A model generated the notes under the pieces. It was not told the origin of the DNA, made no database searches, and saw nothing but the letters and a program-made list of their open reading frames with translations. This document shows, one piece after another, positions 23,562 through 33,000 of a stretch of DNA of 43,613 bases. Position 1 is the first letter of the stretch; each line of letters opens with the position of its first letter. Origin of the DNA: Actinomadura sp. 6K520 (GTDB taxonomy: Bacteria; Actinomycetota; Actinomycetes; Streptosporangiales; Streptosporangiaceae); the NCBI RefSeq assembly GCF_004349245.1, contig NZ_SMLC01000049.1, positions 1 through 43,613 of the forward strand, written 5' to 3'. The position numbers and the translations under genes were made by a program.

Positions 23562-24503
23562 TCAGGAGCGGGCGGGCGACAGCAGCGGCTTCAGGTAGGC
23601 GATGCCCTCGTCGCGGACGTCGGCCATGTCGTGTTCGATGCCGTGCAGGACGTCGCTCACCGGGTCGGCCAGTTCCCAGAAGCGCAGCTTGCCCTCCAGG
23701 CGGGCGTCCAGCGGGCGGCCCCGGTGCTCCTGGAGGCGGCGGATGAAGGGGCGGCTCGTCTCCGGCCACAGGTAGCACAGGTCGTAGTCGGGATCGGCGA
23801 TCCGCACGTCCCCGAAGTCGATCAGGCCGGTGATCCGGGTTCCGGTGATCAGCAGGTGGTCCAGGCTGAAGTCGGCGTGCGTCAGCGTGGGCGGGTCCGC
23901 GAAGTTGCCGTCGTCGGCGAGGTAGCGCTCGTAGGCCGCGACCAGGAGGCGGCCTTCCTCCGGCGGCAGCAGCGGCGCGACCTCGGTGCGGACGAGGGCC
24001 AGCTCCTCGGTGTAGTCGGCGCGCAGGTCCGCCTCGGGGACGCCGAGTTCGCGGGCGCGTTCGACGGGGAACGCGTGGATCGCCTCGATCACGTCCGCGA
24101 TCTGCCGGACGGGGCCGGGCTCGTCCAGCAGGCCGCGGGCGTGCCAGTCCTCCTCGTCCAGCGACTCCCCCGGGACGGCGGGGTAGCAGCAGAACGTTCC
24201 GGGACCGAGCGGGTTCGGGGCGGTGAACGCGAAGCGGGGGATGGGGAGGTCCAGCGTCCCGGCGAGTTCGGGCAGCAGCCTCGCCTCGCACGCGATGCCC
24301 TCCGCGCCGTCCTCGTTGCGCGGGAAGCGGAGCACGTACGACTCTCCCGCCGCCGCTTGCGTCGCGTCGAGGAGCAGTGCCACGCTCTCGTATCCCGCGC
24401 CGAGGAGGCGCAGCGGGCACGGCGCGAGGTCGGGACGGACGTCGGCGAGGGCCGCCCGCACCTTCGGCTCCCAGTCCTCGGGGAGGGTGACGTTCCTGGT
24501 CAT
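23562..24503 (-). CDS. Aminoglycoside-phosphotransferase-family kinase
   Basis: The 313-residue protein has the APH fold: a nucleotide-binding N-lobe (about 30-110, with LLGAGYESVALLL and YVLRFPRN), the catalytic HADFSLDH (209-216) and the metal-binding DFGD (229-232). Substrates of this family range from antibiotics to sugars and hydroxylated metabolites. AGGAG lies 6 nt before ATG 24503. It is divergent from a MerR regulator, and the 71-bp gap holds that regulator's operator-like dyad, so the pair may be co-regulated. Resistance is possible but not shown. Confidence 0.85.
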   Translation of the reverse strand: MTRNVTLPEDWEPKVRAALADVRPDLAPCPLRLLGAGYESVALLLDATQAAAGESYVLRFPRNEDGAEGIACEARLLPELAGTLDLPIPRFAFTAPNPLGPGTFCCYPAVPGESLDEEDWHARGLLDEPGPVRQIADVIEAIHAFPVERARELGVPEADLRADYTEELALVRTEVAPLLPPEEGRLLVAAYERYLADDGNFADPPTLTHADFSLDHLLITGTRITGLIDFGDVRIADPDYDLCYLWPETSRPFIRRLQEHRGRPLDARLEGKLRFWELADPVSDVLHGIEHDMADVRDEGIAYLKPLLSPARS

Positions 24504-24548
24504 CTGTACTCCTGGCCGGTCGGGGGCAAGGTCAATGATGGCGCGGAC

Positions 24549-24579
24549 TTGAGTCTCCAGCGACTGGAGGCCCCATGGT
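24549..24579 (+). promoter_or_regulatory. MerR-type promoter with 19-bp spacer and dyad
   Basis: TTGAGT (24549-24554) and CATGGT (24574-24579) are separated by 19 bp instead of 17. Inside the spacer CTCCAG and CTGGAG (24555-24560 and 24564-24569) form a dyad around CGA. Overlong spacers with a dyad are the hallmark of MerR-activated promoters. ATG 24587 follows seven bases later. Confidence 0.6.
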
Positions 24580-24586
24580 GGGCGGC

Positions 24587-25528
24587 ATGGAAGGCGACAC
24601 CCTGTACACGATCGGGGAACTGGCGCGCCGCACCGGGCTGTCGGTGCGGACGATCCGGTTCTACTCCGACGCGGGCGTGGTGCCGGCGACCTCCCGTACC
24701 GCGGCCGGTTACCGGCTGTACGACGTGGACGCCGTCGCGCGCCTCGACCTGGTGCGGACGCTGCGCGACCTCGGCGTGGATCTCGGCACGGTCCGGCGGG
24801 TGCTGGACCGGGAGATCGGCGTCGGGGAGGTCGCGACGGCGCACGCCGAGGCGCTGGACGTGCAGATCCGCACGCTCCGGCTGCGCCGGGCCGTGCTGCG
24901 GGCGGTCGCCAAACGAGCATCCAGTCCCGAGGAGATGGAACTCATGCACAAGCTCGCCCGGCTCTCCGACGAGGAGCGGCGGCGCATCATCACCGACTTC
25001 ATCGACGAGTCGTTCGCCGGACTCGCCGTGGACCCCGCCTTCGAGGAGAAGATGCGGTCCGCGCTGCCGGAACTGCCCGACGACCCCGAGCCCGAGCAGG
25101 TCGACGCGTGGGTGGAGCTGGCCGAACTGGTCGGCGACCCCGGCTTCCGGGCCGCGGTGCGGCGGATGGCCGAGGCCCAGGCCGCGGAACTCGGCAGGGG
25201 CGCCTACCCCGAGGACCCGGCGCGGCTCGGGCAGCTCACGGGGGAGAAGGTCGCGGCCGCCATCGCGGCCGGCATCGAGCCCGGCTCGGACGCGGCCCGC
25301 CCCGTCGTCGACGAGGTGGCGGCCGCCTACGCGGACGCCTACGGCGCCACGGACGGTCCCGAGTTCCGGCGCGAACTGCGGGAGCGCACCGAGATCGGCA
25401 CCGACTCGCGTGCGGAGCGGTACTGGCAGCTCATGGCCGTCATCAACGGCTGGGAGGCGTGGCCGGCGATGACCCCGTCGTTCGAATGGCTCATCGAGGC
25501 CCTGCGCAGCCACGAATCCCCCGCGTGA
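24587..25528 (+). CDS. MerR-family transcriptional regulator
   Basis: The 313-residue protein has the MerR DNA-binding head (5-75: LYTIGELARRTGLSVRTIRF, YSDAGVVP, AAGYRLYDVDAVARLDLVRT) and dimerisation helix (about 95-115). A long helical effector region of about 190 residues follows with no TipAS or Cys-metal motifs; the ligand is unknown. I prefer ATG 24587 to ATG 24575 because the promoter puts the transcript start there (leaderless). It likely controls its own promoter and perhaps the divergent phosphotransferase. Confidence 0.88.
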   Translation: MEGDTLYTIGELARRTGLSVRTIRFYSDAGVVPATSRTAAGYRLYDVDAVARLDLVRTLRDLGVDLGTVRRVLDREIGVGEVATAHAEALDVQIRTLRLRRAVLRAVAKRASSPEEMELMHKLARLSDEERRRIITDFIDESFAGLAVDPAFEEKMRSALPELPDDPEPEQVDAWVELAELVGDPGFRAAVRRMAEAQAAELGRGAYPEDPARLGQLTGEKVAAAIAAGIEPGSDAARPVVDEVAAAYADAYGATDGPEFRRELRERTEIGTDSRAERYWQLMAVINGWEAWPAMTPSFEWLIEALRSHESPA

Positions 25529-25538
25529 GGGGCGGCGG

Positions 25539-26972
25539 CTAGGAGGCGACCGGGACGCTGGTGCGGCGACGGCCGCGCCAGCGTCCCAGCGAGACCACGT
25601 CCGCCGCCTCGTCGAGGACGCCGCCGGCCGGGTCGTCCGCCCCGTCCGATCTGACCGCGTCGCCGGACGGCCGCAGGATGTCCCACACAACCAGGGCCGC
25701 CAGCGCCAGGACGGTCAGGAACCGCGCGAGCAGCGCCAGGTGGTAGACGCCCTGGTCGATGCCGCCCTCCGGCGCGTCGAAGCTCAGCACCGCCGACAGC
25801 GTGCCCGAAAGGTCCGCGCCCGCGGTCTGGGCGGAGACCGACAGCAGGAACCACCAGATGCCGAAGAAGTAGATGATCTCGCCGAGCTGCCAGGCCACGA
25901 AGGCGGGGAGCCTCGGGCGGGCCAGCACGGCCAGGGGCAGCAGCCACAGCACGAACTGCGGCGACCAGACCTTGTTCGGCAGCATGAACGCGACGAGCAC
26001 GAGGAACATCAGCTGCGGCAGCCGCGGCCGGCGCGGCGCGGCCAGCGCGAGGACGGCGATCCCGGCGGCGAGGACGAGGAACGTCCCCGTACCGAGGAGG
26101 TTCAGCAGGTCGGTGTCGGACGCCGGCTTCTCCAGCCCGTGCTCCTGCAGGAAGAAGAAGATCGACCCCCAGTCGACGCCGCGGCCCCGGCTGAAGGTGT
26201 AGAACTCCTGCCACCCCTCCCACGCGAAGATCATCACGGGCAGGTTGACGAGCAGCCACGCCGCGGCGGCGCCGGCGAGCATCCGCCCCATGGCGCGCCA
26301 CTGCCCGGCGCGCACGCACAGCAGGACCAGCGGGCCGAGGAACAGCAGCGGGTAGAACTTCGCCGCGATCGCCAGCCCGAGCAGCGCGCCCGCGAGCGCG
26401 GGGCGGCGCGCCGACCAGGCGGCCAGGGCCAGCGCGGTCAGCGCCACCGCGAGGAGGTCCCAGTTGATGTACGCGGTGAGCAGCAGGGCGGGGGACAGCG
26501 CCACCATCAGGCCCACGCGCAGCGACCGCCGTCCCGCCACGTACGCCGTCGCGAGGACGGCGACGACCGCGAGGACGGCCAGCAGCAGCGCGGTCACGTT
26601 GTAGAACGCCATGCCGCGGGCGTCCACGCCGAACGGCTGCACCAGCCACGCGACGAGCTGCATCAGGGCGCCGGCCAGCACCGGGTACTCCACGTAGTGG
26701 ATGTCGGTGCCGGCGAACGAGTCGAAGTACGGGATCTTCCCGTCGCTCAGCCCGCGCACGTAGTACAGCGGGTAGATGTCGGTGTAGCAGGCGTTCGTCG
26801 TCGTCTTGATGAAGTCGAAGTTCGCCGACGCGCACGGCCGCTTCTGCAGCCAGCCGAGCAGGCACACCAGGGCGGTGAGGCCCGTCAGCACCGGCGCGAA
26901 CGGCGTCAGGGGGCCGCGCCGGCCGGACGGCGATCCGTCCGCCTCGTCGCTTTCGGTGCCGGCGGCGGACAT
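25539..26972 (-). CDS. Polytopic membrane glycosyltransferase-like protein (GT-C/GT87 type)
   Basis: The 477-residue protein has about 11-12 membrane helices. The first periplasmic loop has FDFIKTTTNACYTDIYPLYY and YFDSFAGTDIHYVEYPVLAG, like the acidic loop of polyprenol-phosphate-sugar-using GT-C enzymes. AKFYPLLFLGPLVLL and FMLPNKVWSPQFVLWLLPLA are typical of the GT87/DUF2029 family that includes mannosyl- and arabinosyltransferases of lipoglycan synthesis. GAGGAG before ATG 26972 fixes the start; ATG 26999 is a second possibility. The sugar is unknown. It lies next to the PBP genes, in the envelope section of the window. Confidence 0.8.
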   Translation of the reverse strand: MSAAGTESDEADGSPSGRRGPLTPFAPVLTGLTALVCLLGWLQKRPCASANFDFIKTTTNACYTDIYPLYYVRGLSDGKIPYFDSFAGTDIHYVEYPVLAGALMQLVAWLVQPFGVDARGMAFYNVTALLLAVLAVVAVLATAYVAGRRSLRVGLMVALSPALLLTAYINWDLLAVALTALALAAWSARRPALAGALLGLAIAAKFYPLLFLGPLVLLCVRAGQWRAMGRMLAGAAAAWLLVNLPVMIFAWEGWQEFYTFSRGRGVDWGSIFFFLQEHGLEKPASDTDLLNLLGTGTFLVLAAGIAVLALAAPRRPRLPQLMFLVLVAFMLPNKVWSPQFVLWLLPLAVLARPRLPAFVAWQLGEIIYFFGIWWFLLSVSAQTAGADLSGTLSAVLSFDAPEGGIDQGVYHLALLARFLTVLALAALVVWDILRPSGDAVRSDGADDPAGGVLDEAADVVSLGRWRGRRRTSVPVAS

Positions 26973-27054
26973 CGCGATCTCCTCGGAAGACGACGACATG
27001 GACAGCAAGACTATTGGTCGCGGGGTCGGCGCAGGGGGGTGCCACCGGCGAAAC

Positions 27055-27090
27055 GGAACGGCCCGGAGCCGCCTGGCTCCGGGCCGTTCC
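27055..27090 (-). terminator. 16-bp perfect stem-loop after the first PBP gene
   Basis: GGAACGGCCCGGAGCC (27055-27070) pairs perfectly with GGCTCCGGGCCGTTCC (27075-27090) around a 4-nt loop, 31 bp after the PBP stop at 27122. It is the strongest hairpin in the window and separates the PBP from the glycosyltransferase gene. Confidence 0.8.
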
Positions 27091-27121
27091 GCGGACCGCC
27101 GCGAAGCGTGTCCCGGCCTCC

Positions 27122-29854
27122 CTAGTTGCCGCCGACGCCGTCGTCCGGGTCGTCCTGCCCCCGGCAGGCGGGATGGTCCCGGTTCTGCGGTTTCGCGCAC
27201 CACCAGCTCTTGTCCCCGTCGGGCGGCAGGTTCGGGTCGCAGCCGACCGGCATGTTGAGCTGGTTGCAGGGCTCCCCCTGGCTGGGCGGGGTCGTCGGCG
27301 TGTTCGACGGCGCCGGCGAGTTCCGCCGGCATTCCGGCGGCTGGTTCGGCCGGCCCGGCCGGCAGTCCGGCGTGTTCGTCGGGCTCGGCGAACTCGACGG
27401 AGGGGGCGTCGTCGGCCGCGCCTTCGCCCACGGGGCGACCTCGCCGCCGTTGACCGGGGGCGGGAACTGCTTGATCTCCTTGCCCTCAAGGGCCTTCGTC
27501 ATGAACTTCTTGAACAGGTCGGCGGGGACCGTACCACCGTAGACCTGGCTGTAGTTGCCCACGCCGATCAGCGACAGCCGGTTCCCCTTCTTGTCCTGCC
27601 GCCACATCGCCGACGCCGTCGCGAGCTCGGGCGTGTAGCCGACGAACCAGGCCGACTTGTTCTCGTCCGTCGTACCGGTCTTGCCGGCGACCGGGCGGCT
27701 GCCCAGGCTCGCCCGCGTACCCGTACCGCCGGACTTGACGACCGCCTCCATCGCCGACGTCGCGTCCGCCGCGACCCCCTCGGAGAAGGCGCGCGTCGGC
27801 TTCTCCCACGGCAGCTTCTCCAGGACCTCGCCCTTCTCGTTCGTGATCGGATTGCCCTGGTGGTCGGTGACCTTGGCGATCACGTGTGCGTCGCGGTGCA
27901 CGCCCTTCGCGGCGAAGGTCGAGTAGACCGACGCCATGGTGACCGAGGTCGTGTCGATGACGCCGAGCGGAAGCGACGTGTAGTTCGCGTTGAGGTTCGG
28001 GGTGTCGGCGGGGACGCCCATCTTCTTGGCCATGTCCACGACGTTGGACAGCTGCACCTTCTGCCCCAGCTCGACGTACGACGTGTTGATCGACATCGCC
28101 GTCATCTGCTTGAGGTTGTAGATGCCGTTCTCCGCGCGGTTGTCGTTGGTGAACGTCGCACCGTTGATCGTCCGCTTGTAGCTGCCGTCCATCGTGGTCT
28201 GCAGGCTGATGCCCTGGTCCAGCGCCGTGGCCAGGACGATCGGCTTGAACGACGACCCCGGCTGCACGTTGCCCTGGAAGGAGTTGTCGAACTGCTGCTT
28301 GCGGAAGTCGGGGCCGCCGTAGGCGGCGACCACCCCGCCCGTCCGGGGATCGATCGCGGTGAGCCCGAACTGGATGTCGTTGCCCAGCCCGTTCTCCTTG
28401 CGGATCTCCTTGACGGCCTTGTTGGTGTAGTCCTGCAGCCCCTTGTTGAACGTCGTCTTGATCCGCAGGCCGCCGGTCTCCAGCATCTGGTCGTTGATGC
28501 CGAGTTGCTTCAGCTCGTTCAGGACCCGCGCCTCCAGGTAGCCGGCGTTCGGGTCGTCCGGGACGTCGCTCCAGTTCTCCTCCGTCTGCGGGAACTTCGC
28601 CGCCGCGCGCTTGCCCTCGTCGAGCCAGCCCTGCTCGACCATGCCGTCGAGGACGTAGTTCCAGCGGTCGATCAGCGCCTGCTTGGCCGGGTTGGACGCC
28701 GGGCCGTAGGTGGCGAAGTAACCGGGCCGCTGGATCATCGCGGCGAGCATCGCCGCCTCGGACTCGTTGATCTTGGTGACGGGCTTGTGGAAGTAGGCGC
28801 GGGAGGCCGCCTGGATGCCGTACGACCGGCGCCCGAAGGGGACCGTGTTGAGGTACAGCTCCAGGACCTTCGCCTTCTCCATCTCCTTGCCGAGACGGAT
28901 CGAGATCAGGATCTCCTTGAGCTTGCGGCTGACCGTGCGCTCCTGGCTGAGGCCCGCGTAGTAGTTCCGGGCCATCTGCTGGGTGATCGTGGAGGCGCCC
29001 GCGGTGCCGCCGCCGGTCACCGCGCGGAACATCGCGCCCGCGATACCGGTCGGCGAGATTCCCGGCTCGGTCCAGAAGCCGCGGTCCTCGGCCGCGAGGA
29101 CGGCGTTCTGGACGTGCTTGGGCACCTTGTCCAGCGGGATGTTCTCGCGGTGCGTGCCGATCCGCGCGAGCGGCGAGCCGTCCGCGTACGTGATCACCGA
29201 CTCCTGGCGGATCGCGTCCTGCTGCTTCTCCGTCGGGATCGGGGTGTTGGCGTACGCGACGATGACGAGCGTCGCCAGCCCGAGGATCATCACGCTGGCG
29301 ACGGCGACCATGATCTTCCAGGACGGGATGTACCGCCGCCATCCGGCCTTGTCGGGGTCGTCCGACCGCTTGGCGCGGCCCTCCTCGTCCCAGAAACCGC
29401 CGCCCCCGGAACCGCCGCGCCCACCCGGGCCGCCGGGACCGCCGGGGCCACCCGGACCACCTGGACCACGGCCGCCGCCACCGGGCCTGCCGGGCCCACC
29501 GGGCCTGCCGGGACCGCCCCGGCCGCCGGCGGCGCCCGCGGGACCACCCGGGACACCCGGCCCGCCGGGCCGTCCCGGACGCCCGCCGGGCCCCGAGCGC
29601 ATCGCCGAGGGCGTACCGGCCCGCCGCCGGCCGCCACCGCCCCGGCCGCCACCGCCCGGGGCGCCGGCCCGCGCGGGGCCGCCGCCGCGTCCGCCCGGCC
29701 TGCCGCCGGGGCGCGGGCCCTTGCCGGGTGAGGGCGAGCCGGACGGTCCGCCACGCGGCGCACCGGCAGGCGTGCCCGAACCGCCGGGACGGGGGGCTCC
29801 CCTCCGGCCCGGGCCATCTCCGTGTTCCGGTCCGTATCGGCTTGGGTTACTCAC
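27122..29854 (-). CDS. Class A penicillin-binding protein (transglycosylase/transpeptidase)
   Basis: The 910-residue protein has a Gly/Pro/Arg-rich cytoplasmic tail (1-170) and a membrane anchor (181-201, IMVAVASVMILGLATLVIVA). A GT51 domain follows (about 235-400: LAAEDRGF with Glu256, GASTITQQMARNYY, LELYLNTVPFGRRSYGIQAA). The transpeptidase has SSFK (Ser534), SIN (588-590) and KTGTT (725-729), followed by a Pro-rich tail. It polymerises lipid II and cross-links peptidoglycan. The start GTG AGT AAC is conserved in its tandem paralogue, with GATGAGG before it. The position next to DUF5318, PadR and ino1 matches mycobacterial ponA1. Confidence 0.95.
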   Translation of the reverse strand: MSNPSRYGPEHGDGPGRRGAPRPGGSGTPAGAPRGGPSGSPSPGKGPRPGGRPGGRGGGPARAGAPGGGGRGGGGRRRAGTPSAMRSGPGGRPGRPGGPGVPGGPAGAAGGRGGPGRPGGPGRPGGGGRGPGGPGGPGGPGGPGGRGGSGGGGFWDEEGRAKRSDDPDKAGWRRYIPSWKIMVAVASVMILGLATLVIVAYANTPIPTEKQQDAIRQESVITYADGSPLARIGTHRENIPLDKVPKHVQNAVLAAEDRGFWTEPGISPTGIAGAMFRAVTGGGTAGASTITQQMARNYYAGLSQERTVSRKLKEILISIRLGKEMEKAKVLELYLNTVPFGRRSYGIQAASRAYFHKPVTKINESEAAMLAAMIQRPGYFATYGPASNPAKQALIDRWNYVLDGMVEQGWLDEGKRAAAKFPQTEENWSDVPDDPNAGYLEARVLNELKQLGINDQMLETGGLRIKTTFNKGLQDYTNKAVKEIRKENGLGNDIQFGLTAIDPRTGGVVAAYGGPDFRKQQFDNSFQGNVQPGSSFKPIVLATALDQGISLQTTMDGSYKRTINGATFTNDNRAENGIYNLKQMTAMSINTSYVELGQKVQLSNVVDMAKKMGVPADTPNLNANYTSLPLGVIDTTSVTMASVYSTFAAKGVHRDAHVIAKVTDHQGNPITNEKGEVLEKLPWEKPTRAFSEGVAADATSAMEAVVKSGGTGTRASLGSRPVAGKTGTTDENKSAWFVGYTPELATASAMWRQDKKGNRLSLIGVGNYSQVYGGTVPADLFKKFMTKALEGKEIKQFPPPVNGGEVAPWAKARPTTPPPSSSPSPTNTPDCRPGRPNQPPECRRNSPAPSNTPTTPPSQGEPCNQLNMPVGCDPNLPPDGDKSWWCAKPQNRDHPACRGQDDPDDGVGGN

Positions 29855-29891
29855 GCGACCTCATCGACTGGGGTACGGCTGTGCGTCGTCA

Positions 29892-29904
29892 GAGAGTACT
29901 GCGC
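29892..29904 (-). promoter_or_regulatory. Promoter-like motif shared by the two PBP genes (copy 1)
   Basis: On the minus strand GCGCAGTACTCTC contains a TACTCT -10-like box, 37 bp before the GTG 29854. The same 13-mer, with one change, occurs before the paralogous PBP gene. No consensus -35 was seen in either copy. Confidence 0.4.
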
Positions 29905-30058
29905 AGCAGGAGGCGCGGGGGCCGATGGCGCAAGGCATCGCGGCTCCCGGCCGTCCGGACGCAGTCGATCATGCCCGCTGGCGTGCGGCAATTCGCGAAC
30001 ATGCTTCATGTCACACCACCGCCTCCACAAGAGGGTTCGGACGCAACGGTCACAGGGT

Positions 30059-33000
30059 TCATTCCGGCGGCCTCGTCAACGGCAGCAGCGGCGCGATGAC
30101 CCCCGTGCTGGGTTCGCCGGAACTCGGTTGCAGGCTGCGCCCGCCCCGCCTGCCGCGGCAGGCCGGGTCCCCCTGGTGGAGCTGGCACCACCAGTCGGGC
30201 GGCGGGTTGCTCGGCGGCTTGTTCGGGTCGCAGTTGCCGTTCGGGAACGGCGACTGGCACGGCGGCTTGTCGCCCCGGTCGCCGTCACCGCCGTCACCGC
30301 CGCCTCCCTGGCAGCGCGGGTGGAACCTGCCGAGCGGGTGGTCGTCGCACCACGGCGGCCTGTCGCCGTGCTCCTTCTTCGGCGGCTTCGCCCACTTCTG
30401 CACGATCCCGCCCCACGCCGGCGGCGGGAACTGCTGGACCTCCATCCCCTGCATCGCGTTGACCATGTAGGAACGCCAGATGCGGGCGGGGATCGTACCG
30501 CCCTCCACCGTGCCGATCCCGGGCAGGACCACCGACTTCTTCTTCCCGTCGGGGCCCGTGGCGTCGTTGTAGAGCGTCACCGCGGTGGAGAGCTGCGGGG
30601 TGTAGCCGACGAACCAGGTCGCGACGTTCCGGTCGGTGGTGCCGGTCTTGCCGGCCGCCGGGCGGCCCGGCAGCGCCGCCGCCGTCGCGGTGCCGCCCCG
30701 GACGACCTGCTGCATCGCGTACGTGGCGTCCGCGGCGACCTTCGCGTCGAAGACCCGGCGCTTCTCGTACTTCGGCTTCAGCCGGACCGTCTTGTTGTCG
30801 GACTCCCTGACCTGGCGGATCACGTGCGGCTGGTGGTAGACGCCGCCGTTGGCGAACGGCGCGTAGCCCGCCGCCTGCTCGATCGGCCGGATGTTGTTGA
30901 CGCCCAGCGCGAGGTTCAGGCAGCACTTGTGCGGGTCGAGCAGGTGGGACTCGATCCCGGCGTCCGTCTCGGTCTTGACCACCTCTTCGATGCCGACCTT
31001 GCCCATCAGCTGGATGAACGCGGTGTTCACCGAGTCCTTCGTCGCCGTGATCATGTCGACCGGCGTCCCGACGTCATGGCTGTTCGGGACGATCACCGCC
31101 TTCGGATCGTCCTTCGACACCACGCTGCCGTCCGGGCCGATCGGCGTCTTCGAGATCCCCTCAAGGGTGCTCTTCAGGCTGTAGTTCTGCTTGAGGGCCG
31201 TCGCCAGGACGTAGGGCTTCATCGCCGAGCCGCCCTGCGCCGAGCCCTGCCACACGTTGTTGAACTCCTGGTCCAGGTAGCCCGGCCCGCCGTAGAACGC
31301 GACGACCTCGCCGTTCGCGGTGTTCACCGACACCAGCCCGACGCGGATCTTCTTCTTCGCGAGCCGCTTCGGGTTCACCTGCGAGACGGTCTTCTCGGCC
31401 GCCTTGCGCGCCATCTCCATCCGCTTCTGGTTGAAGGTGGTGTAGACGCGCAGGCCCTTGGTCGTCAGCTCCTTCTCTTCGATCCCCTGCCGGCGGAGCT
31501 CCTCCTTGGCGCGCATCAGCATGTAGCCGCGCTGCCCGCCGTACAGCTGGTCACCGGCGTTGGCGCTCTTGATCTTGGGCAGGCCCTGCTGGAGGAACTT
31601 GTCGGCGTCGCCCTGGCTGAGCTTGCCCATCGAGACCAGGCCGTTCAGCGTGTACTCGTACCGGCCCTTCGCCCACGCCTGGTGCGCCTTCGCCTCGGGG
31701 TCGCGGTTGGGGTTCTGGATGATGCCGCCGAGGACGGCCGCCTCGGCCTGGTTGAGCTTCCACACGTCCTTGCCGAAGTACTCGCGGGACGCGGCCTGGA
31801 TGCCGTAGGTGTTGCGGCCGAAGTAGATCGTGTTCAGGTACAGCTTGAGGATCTCGTCCTTGGTGTGCTTGTCCTCGAGCTTCATCGAGATGAACAGCTC
31901 TTTGAACTTCCGGCTCATCGTCCGGTTGTTCGGGTCGGAGTAGTGGTTCTTCGCGAGCTGCTGCGTGATCGTGGACCCGCCGCCGGACCCGCCGGTGAGG
32001 TTGTCCCACACGGCCCGCGTGGTGCCCTTCACCGAGAAGCCCGGGTCGCTGTAGAAGCTGCGGTTCTCCGCCGCCAGCACCGCGTCCCGGACGTGCGGCG
32101 GGATCTTGTCGAGCTCGACGCTCTGCCGCTTCTTGCCGATCCGGCCGATCTCCTTGCCGTTCGTGTAGTAGAAGATCGACGCCTGGTCCTCGACGCCCGC
32201 CACCGTCGGCTCCGCGGGCGTGGGGGTGTTCGAGTACGCGACCCAGATCAGCGTGACGAACGCCGCGACGCCCAACCCGGAGAGACCGGCGACGAGCTTC
32301 CAGGACGGCAGGAACCGCCGCCATCCCGTCTCCCGGGACCGCAACTGCCCGAGGATCCCGGACTTCTTCTGCCCCGGCCCGCCCGGCACGCCGGGCCCCC
32401 CGGGCCCTCTCGGCCCGCCAGGCCCCATCGGTCCGCCGGGACCGCCGGGACCACTGGGCGCGCCGGGCACGCCGGGCCCACCCGGGCCGCCGGAGCGGTG
32501 CGCGGCCCGCACACCCTTGCTCTTGAACTTCGAGGTGACCTTGGCGCCGAGGTCCTGGCCGACCTTCTGGAGCTCGCCGAGCTTCTCCTTGACGCCGGGC
32601 TTCGCCGTCGTCCCGAACCCGGCTCCCGCGGCCATACCGGCACCGGCGGCACCCGGCACACCGCCCATGCCGTGCCCACCGGGCACACCGGGTCCGCCTG
32701 GCACACCGGGCCCGCCTGGCACACCGGGCCCGCCTGGGCCGCCGGGCATTCCCCTCCCGGGGCCGCCCGGGGCACCCTGCCCACCGAAGCCCGCGGGCGG
32801 ACCGTATCCACCGGACGGACCGCCGCCACCGGGCGCGCCCGGACCACCAGCGTCCGCGCGGACGGCGGGGCCGGGTGCGGTCGGCGGCGCACTCGAACCA
32901 CCGAACGAACCACCCGGCGAACCGGAGCCACCGGGCACACCACCACCGGGCACACCACCACCGGGCACACCACCACCGGGCACACCACCACCGGGCGCGC

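Noticed and set aside
27014..29731. A 905-codon plus-strand frame antisense to the first PBP
   Set aside because: It is the low-complexity reverse of a gene with clear GT51 and transpeptidase motifs.
32931..32990. CRISPR-like regular repeats
   Set aside because: The units are contiguous with no spacers and code for GGGVP in frame; there are no cas genes.
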